64,000 nucleotides of DNA from SP5GCR1 sp965199685 (GTDB taxonomy: Bacteria; Pseudomonadota; Gammaproteobacteria; Poriferisulfidales; Oxydemutatoraceae): positions 1,240,001-1,304,000 of the forward strand of contig OZ241323.1 in the NCBI GenBank assembly GCA_965199685.1, written 5' to 3'. The notes beneath the pieces are model-generated. The model did not search any database, had not been told where the DNA came from, and worked only from the letters and a program-made list of their open reading frames with translations. The position numbers were made by a program, and so were the translations under genes. Below, in pieces: positions 57,261 to 64,000 of this stretch. Position 1 is the first letter of the stretch; each line of letters starts with the position of its first letter.

Positions 57261-57881
57261 ATGAACGATAAATTTATACAAAACTCTTCTACTTCTTTTA
57301 CAGGCATAGACTTTAGCCAACGCGACCCTGCCGACGGCGTAGATCCTTTGTTTTATCAACGTTGGTCGCCGCGTTCTTTTAATAAAAAACCTATACCTGA
57401 AGAGACGCTTAAAACTATTTTCGATGCGGCGCGCTGGGCTCCTTCGTGTTATAACGACCAGCCGTGGTTATTTATCACATCCGATGGCGAGAAGGATTTT
57501 GATTTTTTTCATAACCTATTGACCGAATTCAATCAAGGATGGGCACACCTAGCCTCTCTGCTAGGTTTCATCGTTGCGCGTAAACACTTTGAACATAACG
57601 GTAAACCGAATCAGTTGGCAAATTTTGATTGCGGCGCAGCGTGGCTTGCGATGACTCTGCAGGCTAGACTGCTAGGGCTTTATACACATGGAATGGGCGG
57701 TATCAAACGCGAAGAAATCTACGAGGCTTTTAATTTAGACCGTGCCAAGTTTGAGGTAATCTGTGGTTTTGCGCTGGGTTATATAGACTCGGCGGATCAA
57801 TTACCCGAAGACCCTTCGGACATAGAAAAACCATCCGAGAGAAAACCTTTAGAACAGATATGGCAACGCGGTCGTATGTAG
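57261..57881 (+). CDS. Nitroreductase-family flavoprotein (206 aa)
   Basis: FMN-dependent oxidoreductase fold of the nitroreductase family. The FMN phosphate region is RWSPRSFNKKPIPEETLKTI, followed by AARWAPSCYNDQPWLFI and, near the end, FALGYIDSADQLPEDPSDIE. The ATG at 57261 is preferred to the upstream TTG-type start at 57222, which would add 13 residues with no family resemblance. The substrate cannot be predicted; family members reduce nitro compounds, quinones or enones with NAD(P)H. The gene lies on the opposite strand between pheT and ihfA, an unusual position that suggests local insertion. Its stop is 10 bases from the stop of pheT. Confidence 0.85.
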   Translation: MNDKFIQNSSTSFTGIDFSQRDPADGVDPLFYQRWSPRSFNKKPIPEETLKTIFDAARWAPSCYNDQPWLFITSDGEKDFDFFHNLLTEFNQGWAHLASLLGFIVARKHFEHNGKPNQLANFDCGAAWLAMTLQARLLGLYTHGMGGIKREEIYEAFNLDRAKFEVICGFALGYIDSADQLPEDPSDIEKPSERKPLEQIWQRGRM

Positions 57882-57905
57882 AATCTGAGCTTTAGCTCAA
57901 TCTAC
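57878..57905. terminator. Possible bidirectional terminator hairpin
   Basis: GTAGAATCTGAGCT and AGCTCAATCTAC form an imperfect stem around the convergent stop codons of the nitroreductase gene and pheT. There is no clear T run on either side, so activity is uncertain. Confidence 0.35.
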
Positions 57906-60267
57906 ATTCGGCAGAAAACTGGTTGGATATCTCAGCTGTCAGTGTTTGGATTAGATCGTCAACGGTTTCTTTTTGTAGCGTTTGATGGGCATCCTGAAAA
58001 ATGAAGCCAATGCCGATATTCTTAACACCCTTTCCCAATTGCTTGTCTTCGTAAGCGTCAAATATAAAACGATCTATCAGATGACTGATATCCAACGTAT
58101 CTATATATTCTAAAATCTCCGTTGCATTGATGTCTTTTGCAACAACAAACGCCAAATCTCGGCGCACCGACGGATAAGCAGATATTGCTTGATAATGTGG
58201 GAGTTTTGCATCACCTATTGCATCCATTTGAAGTTCGAATAAAAATGCCTGCGCATGCAATTTATACTGTCTGCTCAACAACGGCGAAAGCGCACCGACA
58301 CAACCGATGTGTCTATCCTCAACATAGATATCGGCACATTGACCTGAATGTAATCCCGGATATTCACCGGCCTTAAATTTAAGTCGACCTTCAAAAGCCC
58401 GCAACAAATTCTGCAAATCACCTTTGACATCGTAAAAATCATAGCACCTAGACTTATCGCTCCATTGATCGGGCATTATCGTGCCACATACTAACCCGGC
58501 CAACACATTGCTCTGTTCAATTTTGTTATCGGTAGTAAAAAATTTAGCCCCCTGCTCAAAAATACAAACCTTGTCTTGTTGTCTATTCAAGTTATGTTTC
58601 AATACTTGTAGCAAACCCGGCCACAAAGAAGTACGCATCACCGACATCTGCTCGGAGACCGGATTCCTCAGTTGTAATGCTTCGATATCGGCATCGGGCG
58701 TGAATGTAAGCAGTTGTTCGGGAGCGATAAAGCTATAGGTGATGACTTCAAAATAACCTCGTGCGTTCAAATAATCGCCGCTATGTTGAAAATGCTGCTG
58801 ACCTTGGTTCACATTGAAACAATCGGTATGACTGCCGGGTGTTTCGGGAATACGCTCATAACCATAGATTCTAGCAACCTCTTCTATCAGATCTTCCTCT
58901 ATTGCCAAATCAAATCTATAAGACGGCGGTATACACTGCCATCCCTCCTTGCTCTCTTCTAACTTACAACCTAAATTTTTCAAGGTTTTTTCGATAAACT
59001 CAGGCTTTATTTCCACACCCAAATACTTAGTTGTGGACTGCGCATTCAATGCAATCAGTGTTCTAGTCGGCATATGTTCACGCGACACGATTTCAACCGT
59101 AGGTCCGACCTCTGCATCCAATAGTGTTGCAATCAAATAACTCGCATATTCCATAGCCTTAGATTGCAGTTCAAAGTCTACGCCGCGTTCAAAGCGATGC
59201 GATGACTCGGTATGCAAACCATAGTGCCTCGCTCGCCCCAAGATTGCTTCGAGGGTGAAAAACGCGCTTTCTAAAACGATTTCGGTAGAGTCGCTTTTCA
59301 CCGCACTGTGTTCTCCGCCTACGATGCCGGCGATTGCAATCGCTTGTTGTTCGTCGGCAATAACCAAAGTTTGCCGATCCAGTCCAATCGTTTGCCCGCC
59401 TAATATTTTCAGTTCTTCGTTCGCTTCCGACCATCGTATATGCAATGCACCCTTTAAGCTCCCCTTGTCAAATGCATGCATGGGCTGTCCTAATTCAAGC
59501 ATAACATAGTTGAGTATATCCACGACCGGATAAATCGCACGGATACCGCATCGTCTCAGCCGTTCTTTAATCCACAAAGGTGTAGTCTTTTGTACATCTA
59601 TGGCTCGTATTTCTTTGCTCAAATAACGCGGACAGGCATCGGGTTGTAGCAGTTTGACTGTGGGGGCATCGCGATGTGATTCAGTTGGCAAATCCCATTG
59701 CAAATCTTTGATAGGCAAATCAAGTATTGCCGAAAGTTCTCGGGCAATTCCTAAAATGCTCAAACAATCGGCACGATTGGGAGTTAGGTCTATGTCATAA
59801 ACCAAATCGTCTAATTCCATATAGTCAACCAAAGACACGCCTATTTCGGCAGTATCATTGAGTTCCAACAGACCTTCCTGCTCGTGCGCCATACCCAATT
59901 CATAAGCCGAGCAAAGCATTCCATCCGAATCGCATCCTCGTATGTTTTTAACTGCGATCTGGGACTCTCCGATGTGTGCACCCGATGGTGCATAAGCTGT
60001 CAACATATCGTTGCGAACGTTGCTTGCACCACAAACCACATCACGCAATCGCGGCTCACCTATATCCACCTTACATAATTTGAGTTTGTCGGCATTAGGA
60101 TGCTTATTTACATCTACAACGCGCGCGACGACTACACCCAATAAATCATGGCAGACGGTTTCTGTTGCATCAAGTTCCAAACCTGCCATCGTTAGGTGGT
60201 TGCCCAATGTTTCGGCATCTACCTCTAGAGGCAGCCACTGCTTCAACCATTCAAGATTACAACGCAT
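57892..60267 (-). CDS. pheT: Phenylalanine--tRNA ligase subunit beta
   Basis: This 791-residue subunit, normal length for bacteria, pairs with PheS as an alpha2-beta2 enzyme that charges tRNA-Phe. Domains in order: N-terminal region and tRNA-binding EMAP-like fold (VVARVVDVNKHPNADKLKLC, about 46-65), B3/B4 editing domain (about 210-380), B5 domain (EEDLIEEVARIYGYERIPET, about 460), a catalytic-like core, and the C-terminal anticodon-binding FDX-ACB domain (YPSVRRDLAFVVAKDINATE). It begins three bases after pheS ends, so translation is probably coupled. No defect is seen. Confidence 0.97.
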   Translation of the reverse strand: MRCNLEWLKQWLPLEVDAETLGNHLTMAGLELDATETVCHDLLGVVVARVVDVNKHPNADKLKLCKVDIGEPRLRDVVCGASNVRNDMLTAYAPSGAHIGESQIAVKNIRGCDSDGMLCSAYELGMAHEQEGLLELNDTAEIGVSLVDYMELDDLVYDIDLTPNRADCLSILGIARELSAILDLPIKDLQWDLPTESHRDAPTVKLLQPDACPRYLSKEIRAIDVQKTTPLWIKERLRRCGIRAIYPVVDILNYVMLELGQPMHAFDKGSLKGALHIRWSEANEELKILGGQTIGLDRQTLVIADEQQAIAIAGIVGGEHSAVKSDSTEIVLESAFFTLEAILGRARHYGLHTESSHRFERGVDFELQSKAMEYASYLIATLLDAEVGPTVEIVSREHMPTRTLIALNAQSTTKYLGVEIKPEFIEKTLKNLGCKLEESKEGWQCIPPSYRFDLAIEEDLIEEVARIYGYERIPETPGSHTDCFNVNQGQQHFQHSGDYLNARGYFEVITYSFIAPEQLLTFTPDADIEALQLRNPVSEQMSVMRTSLWPGLLQVLKHNLNRQQDKVCIFEQGAKFFTTDNKIEQSNVLAGLVCGTIMPDQWSDKSRCYDFYDVKGDLQNLLRAFEGRLKFKAGEYPGLHSGQCADIYVEDRHIGCVGALSPLLSRQYKLHAQAFLFELQMDAIGDAKLPHYQAISAYPSVRRDLAFVVAKDINATEILEYIDTLDISHLIDRFIFDAYEDKQLGKGVKNIGIGFIFQDAHQTLQKETVDDLIQTLTAEISNQFSAECRLS

Positions 60268-60270
60268 CTC

Positions 60271-61281
60271 TCAGAGGTAAAATTGTTTTAAGAAGCGAAT
60301 GTCGTTTTCAAACAACAACCGCAAATCGGCTATACAATAGCGTAGCATCGCCAATCGCTCTATACCCAAACCGAAGGCGTATCCTTTATACAAAGCAGTA
60401 TCGTAACCCACCGCCTTGAACACTGCCGGATGCACCATGCCGCAACCCATAACTTCGAGCCAATCTCGTTTTTTGCCCTCTTGCCATTTGATGTCAACCT
60501 CTGCCGAGGGTTCGGTAAAAGGAAAGTAAGAAGGTCTGAAGCGTATCGCCAGGCTCTCGTCTTCAAAAAATGTGCGCAGGAAATTGGCAACCATCGCCTT
60601 TAAGTCGGCAAAACAAATATCGCTCCCTACCACCAAACCTTCAACCTGATGGAACATCGGGCTATGGGTAATATCAAAATCGCGCCGGTAGACGCGTCCT
60701 GGGGCAATGATGCGTATCGGTGGTTTGCGCTTCTGCATCACTCTAATTTGCACTGGTGAAGTATGGGTACGCAACAAGTTGCCGTTGCTTAAATAAAAAG
60801 TGTCGTGCATCGCACGCGCCGGATGCGATGCAGGGATGTTCAACGCTTCAAAGTTGTGAAAATCGTCTTCTATTTCCGGACCTTCGGCTATATCAAAACC
60901 TAGGTTTGAAAAAAGCGTCTCTATACGGCGTAGCGTGCGTGTTACCGGATGTGGATTGGCTGCACCAACGCGCCTGCCTGCCAAACCCACATCTATGCTT
61001 TCCTCTAAAGTCTGCTGTTCTATGGCTTGCGCTTTGAGTGCCTGCTCGCGGGCTTTGATAGCTTTGATAATATCTTGCTTTACCTCGTTGGCAAGTTGCC
61101 CTATCACCGGACGCTGTTGCGCCGGCAATGTGTTAATCTCTTTAAGTTGTAATGTCAGTTCGCCTCTTTTTCCTAGATAGGCAATCCTTAGTTGTTCTAG
61201 GCTTTTTAGGTCTGGTGTTTTTTCAATCTCGGCACGCGCTTGGGATTTGAGCTGAACCAAATCCGGCATTTCATCCGACAT
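60271..61281 (-). CDS. pheS: Phenylalanine--tRNA ligase subunit alpha
   Basis: This 336-residue catalytic subunit activates phenylalanine and transfers it to tRNA-Phe. An N-terminal coiled-coil (about 1-85) is followed by the class II core: motif 1 region HPVTRTLRRIETLFSNLGFD, motif 2 FRPSYFPFTEPSAEVDI, and motif 3 GYAFGLGIERLAMLRY. It starts only 12 bases after rplT, so there is no room for the pheM leader and attenuator found in E. coli between these genes. It is therefore probably expressed with the ribosomal protein operon. Confidence 0.97.
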   Translation of the reverse strand: MSDEMPDLVQLKSQARAEIEKTPDLKSLEQLRIAYLGKRGELTLQLKEINTLPAQQRPVIGQLANEVKQDIIKAIKAREQALKAQAIEQQTLEESIDVGLAGRRVGAANPHPVTRTLRRIETLFSNLGFDIAEGPEIEDDFHNFEALNIPASHPARAMHDTFYLSNGNLLRTHTSPVQIRVMQKRKPPIRIIAPGRVYRRDFDITHSPMFHQVEGLVVGSDICFADLKAMVANFLRTFFEDESLAIRFRPSYFPFTEPSAEVDIKWQEGKKRDWLEVMGCGMVHPAVFKAVGYDTALYKGYAFGLGIERLAMLRYCIADLRLLFENDIRFLKQFYL

Positions 61282-61293
61282 TGGAGGGATACA

Positions 61294-61653
61294 CTAGGAG
61301 GCGAGTGCGGTCTTAGCTTTGTCGACGATTTTCCCGAAAGCCTCTATATCGTTGACCGCAAGATCGGCTAATAATTTGCGGTCTATTTCCACACCCGAAC
61401 AGGCGAGGCCGTTGATCAAGCGACTGTAAGACATGCCAAAAGATCGCGCCGCAGCGTTAATCCTGATAATCCATAAAGAGCGAAATTGTCGTTTGCGTTG
61501 ACGGCGATCGCGATAGGCGTATTGACCAGCGCGTATCACCGCTTGCTTGGCAACACGAAATGTTCTGCTCCGCGCACCATAATAACCGCGCGCTTGTTTT
61601 AGAACTTTCTTATGTCTAGCGTGCGAAACTACGCCGCGTTTAACTCTCGCCAT
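61294..61653 (-). CDS. rplT: 50S ribosomal protein L20
   Basis: This 119-residue protein is an early-assembly 23S rRNA-binding protein. It has the family N-terminus ARVKRGVVSHARHKKVLKQA, then RDRRQRKRQFRSLWIIRINA and SYSRLINGLACSGVEIDRK. In E. coli L20 also represses translation of the rpmI-rplT messenger; whether an operator exists here cannot be seen by eye. It follows rpmI with a gap of 12 bases. Confidence 0.98.
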   Translation of the reverse strand: MARVKRGVVSHARHKKVLKQARGYYGARSRTFRVAKQAVIRAGQYAYRDRRQRKRQFRSLWIIRINAAARSFGMSYSRLINGLACSGVEIDRKLLADLAVNDIEAFGKIVDKAKTALAS

Positions 61654-61665
61654 CTCTACTCCTCG

Positions 61666-61863
61666 TTAAGCATACGGTAGCAGCTTTCTAAGCACTGCTT
61701 CATCGTTGCTGTTTATTAAATCGGGCGCACGTAAATTACGTTTGCGCTTGCTGTCTTTTTTGGTCAAAATGTGTCGCGCATGGGATTGCTTCTTGCGAAA
61801 CTTACCTGATGCGGTTTTGCTGAACCGCTTCGCGGCACCTCTATTTGTTTTCAACTTAGGCAT
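61666..61863 (-). CDS. rpmI: 50S ribosomal protein L35
   Basis: This 65-residue basic protein starts MPKLKTNRGAAKRFSKTASG and continues with KKQSHARHILTKKDSKRKRN, the L35 signature. Gene order infC-rpmI-rplT is the universal bacterial arrangement. It lies 11 bases downstream of infC. Confidence 0.98.
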   Translation of the reverse strand: MPKLKTNRGAAKRFSKTASGKFRKKQSHARHILTKKDSKRKRNLRAPDLINSNDEAVLRKLLPYA

Positions 61864-61874
61864 TGTCTATCTCT

Positions 61875-62390
61875 TCAATTTCTTTTAGGGGCATATATCA
61901 TTACTACTTGACGACCTTCGGTTTTGGGTTGTTGTTCAACGACACCATATTCCTTTAGATCGTTCTCTATGCGATACAGCATTTCCATTCCGAGTTCGCG
62001 GTGTATAAACTCTCGCCCCTTGAATCTCAATACAACTTTGGTTTTATCTCCGTCTTGCAAAAATTTCTTCAGACTGCGCAACTTGGTCTGATAATCCATC
62101 GTCTCGGTACTTGGTCTGAACTTGACCTCCTTGACTTGTATACGCTTTTGATTTTTACGCGAACGCTGTTCCTTTTTGCGTTGCTCAAACTTAAACTTTC
62201 CGTAGTTAAGCAACCTGCATACAGGTGGCTTCGCATTAGGCACTAGTTCAACTAAATCTAAATTTTGTTCCGCAGCATAGCTACGCGCTTTCTTTATACC
62301 TACAACTCCTATGTTGGTTCCGTCGGGTGCGATTAAACGTACTTCGGTGCAATCTATCTCACCGTTGGTTCGGTTATCCTTTTTTATCAA
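61875..62390 (-). CDS. infC: Translation initiation factor IF-3, non-AUG start
   Basis: IF-3 (171 residues) prevents premature subunit joining and checks the start codon. The N-terminal domain has NGEIDCTEVRLIAPDGTNIG, followed by the linker NYGKFKFEQRKKEQRSRKNQ and the C-terminal domain KTKVVLRFKGREFIHRELGM. No in-frame ATG precedes this region; the best start is TTG at 62390, with AGGAA about 9 bases upstream. infC in E. coli uses AUU, which lets IF-3 repress its own synthesis by rejecting non-canonical starts; a TTG (or the adjacent ATA) start could serve the same purpose. It begins 22 bases after thrS. Confidence 0.95.
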   Translation of the reverse strand: MIKKDNRTNGEIDCTEVRLIAPDGTNIGVVGIKKARSYAAEQNLDLVELVPNAKPPVCRLLNYGKFKFEQRKKEQRSRKNQKRIQVKEVKFRPSTETMDYQTKLRSLKKFLQDGDKTKVVLRFKGREFIHRELGMEMLYRIENDLKEYGVVEQQPKTEGRQVVMIYAPKRN

Positions 62391-62412
62391 ATTAAATTCC
62401 TATGTTCATAAA

Positions 62413-64000
62413 TTACTCTCTGCATTGTACCTTAGTTTTCAATTCGCCAAGCAACTGCGCGACAGGCATCCAACCTAAGTCGGCACCGTTGAGGGTACGC
62501 ACGGAAACATTCTGCATTGCAACTTCCTTGTCACCTACGATTATCATATAAGGAACCTTTTGCAAAGTCCAACTACGAATTTTATACCCTATCTTCTCAT
62601 TTCTCAAGTCCTTATCGGCACGAAATCCATCGGCACGAAATTGTTCGGTTACTATCTGTGCATATTCGGCTTGCGCATCAGTGACATTCATCACCATAAT
62701 CTGTACCGGTGCAAGCCATAACGGCAGTTTTCCGGCATAATTTTCCAGCAATATGCCTATAAAACGCTCAAGAGACCCTAAAATTGCCCGATGTATCATC
62801 ACCGGCACCTGCTTCTCTCCGCTTTCCGAAACATAATTGGCATTGAGCTGCATCGGCATCGAGAAATCCAGTTGTATGGTGCCACATTGCCATTTTCTAT
62901 CCAAGCTATCGGTCAGAGTAAACTCTATTTTAGGACCATAAAAAGCACCTTCACCTTCTTGAACTTCAAATTTCAATCCGCGCATTTCCAAGACTTCTCG
63001 CAACGCAGCCTCAGCTTTATCCCACAGCGCATCGTCTCCGACTCGTTGCGGCGGACGAGTTGAAAAGGCAACGATGATATCGTCAAAGCCGAAGTCGCGA
63101 TAGACTTTGAACGTTTTTTCTATCAGTATCTCGATTTCATCATTGAGTTGTTCCTCGCGACAAAAGATATGCGCATCGTCTTGGGTAAAACGACGGGCGC
63201 GCATCAAGCCGTGGAGGGTTCCCGAAGGTTCATTGCGGTGCACCACCCCAAACTCGGCAATACGATAAGGTAAATCGCGGTAGCTGCGCAGTGTCTGATT
63301 ATATATTTGTACATGCGCAGGACAATTCATAGGCTTGACCGCATAGTCTCGTTTTTCGGACTCGGTGCTGAAAATCATATCACCAAACTTTTGCCAGTGC
63401 CCCGACTGTTCCCATAGACTACGGTCTATCAACTGTGGGGTATTGACTTCATAATAGCGATGTTCCTTAATCGTCTGCCGCATATAATCTTCTACCAAGC
63501 GATAGAGCACCCAGCCTTTTTCATGCCAAAATGCCATCCCCGGTGCCTCCTCTTGAAAATGGAATAAATCCATTTGTTTCCCTAAATGGCGATGATCACG
63601 CTTAGCTGCTTCTTCCAGTTTTAGCAAATACGCTTTGAGCTGTTTTTTATCTGCCCATGCGGTACCGTAGATGCGCTGTAGCATTTCGTTGTTATGGTCG
63701 CCGCGCCAATAGGCACCTGCCAAATGCGTTAGTTTGAATGCTTGTAAATAGCGAGTTTCAGGCACATGCGGACCACGACACATATCTATATACTCCTGGT
63801 GATGATAGAGCGCGATAATCTCGTCATCGGGTATTTCTTCGGCAATTTGCACTTTATAGCTTTCACCGCGTTGTTTGAATACTTCGATCGCTCGTTCTCT
63901 AGAGACCACTTCCCTAAGTACCGGGTAATTTTTCTTAGCCAATTCTTTCATGCGCTGTTCTATCAAAGCTAAATCTTCTTCAGTGAACGAACGCTTATAC
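62413..64000 (-). CDS. thrS: Threonine--tRNA ligase, N-terminus outside the window
   Basis: The frame is open to the window edge (YKRSFTEEDLALIEQRMKEL is read above 63,940), so the TTG at 63966 is internal and about 110-120 N-terminal residues including the TGS domain are missing. The visible part has the editing-domain end (HHQEYIDMCRGPHVPETRYL), the catalytic core with zinc-ligand MNCPAH, motif 2 VVHRNEPSGTLHGLMRARRF and TQDDAHIFC, motif 3 HRAILGSLERFIGILLE, and the anticodon-binding domain. It is the first gene of the operon reading into infC. Confidence 0.97.
   Translation of the reverse strand, partial: YKRSFTEEDLALIEQRMKELAKKNYPVLREVVSRERAIEVFKQRGESYKVQIAEEIPDDEIIALYHHQEYIDMCRGPHVPETRYLQAFKLTHLAGAYWRGDHNNEMLQRIYGTAWADKKQLKAYLLKLEEAAKRDHRHLGKQMDLFHFQEEAPGMAFWHEKGWVLYRLVEDYMRQTIKEHRYYEVNTPQLIDRSLWEQSGHWQKFGDMIFSTESEKRDYAVKPMNCPAHVQIYNQTLRSYRDLPYRIAEFGVVHRNEPSGTLHGLMRARRFTQDDAHIFCREEQLNDEIEILIEKTFKVYRDFGFDDIIVAFSTRPPQRVGDDALWDKAEAALREVLEMRGLKFEVQEGEGAFYGPKIEFTLTDSLDRKWQCGTIQLDFSMPMQLNANYVSESGEKQVPVMIHRAILGSLERFIGILLENYAGKLPLWLAPVQIMVMNVTDAQAEYAQIVTEQFRADGFRADKDLRNEKIGYKIRSWTLQKVPYMIIVGDKEVAMQNVSVRTLNGADLGWMPVAQLLGELKTKVQCRE

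Overview
The window looks like a gammaproteobacterial chromosome of low to moderate GC. The right end carries the conserved order thrS-infC-rpmI-rplT-pheS-pheT followed by ihfA, a MerR-type gene and a tRNA-Pro(GGG) with an encoded CCA end. This order is typical of Gammaproteobacteria. The many broken genes and small transposable repeats suggest a genome with active decay, possibly host-associated; that lifestyle is inference only.

Layout: (1) 1-11.1 kb is a defence-like island. It holds the tail of an unrecognised protein, a DUF4209 protein with an RNxxxHG motif, a DUF2513 protein, a 1666-residue single-chain nuclease/helicase/methylase of Type ISP architecture, a TIGR02391-like HEPN protein, an OLD-type ATPase-TOPRIM nuclease and a small GIY-YIG protein. 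The last four lie head to tail on the minus strand. (2) 11.5-18.3 kb is a decay zone: a DUF5131 gene split by a 141-bp miniature element, an ApaLI-like restriction-modification pair in which both genes are frameshifted, three remnants of Rpn/PDDEXK_2 nuclease genes, and blocks of nested short repeats. (3) 18.3-54.6 kb is almost entirely two tandem giant genes (5897 and 5914 codons, minus strand). They encode paralogous secreted proteins, each with about ten modules built from GLUG repeats, DxDxDG-type calcium-binding-like motifs, cysteine pairs and cadherin-like beta domains. (4) 54.8-55.8 kb is a broken IS1380-like transposase. (5) 55.9-64 kb is housekeeping: ogt, tRNA-Pro, a merR-type gene, ihfA, a convergent nitroreductase gene, pheT, pheS, rplT, rpmI, infC and the 3' part of thrS.

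The most striking content is the pair of about 17.7-kb open genes. Both are intact although most accessory genes just left of them are broken. They are probably very long extracellular or surface proteins, made as a diverging pair by tandem duplication. A family of 141/150-bp miniature inverted-repeat elements with 4-bp target duplications, often inserted into a second repeat family (repeat B), explains most of the non-coding sequence around them. The minus-strand OLD/HEPN/Type ISP cluster is a second candidate for an incompletely described system.
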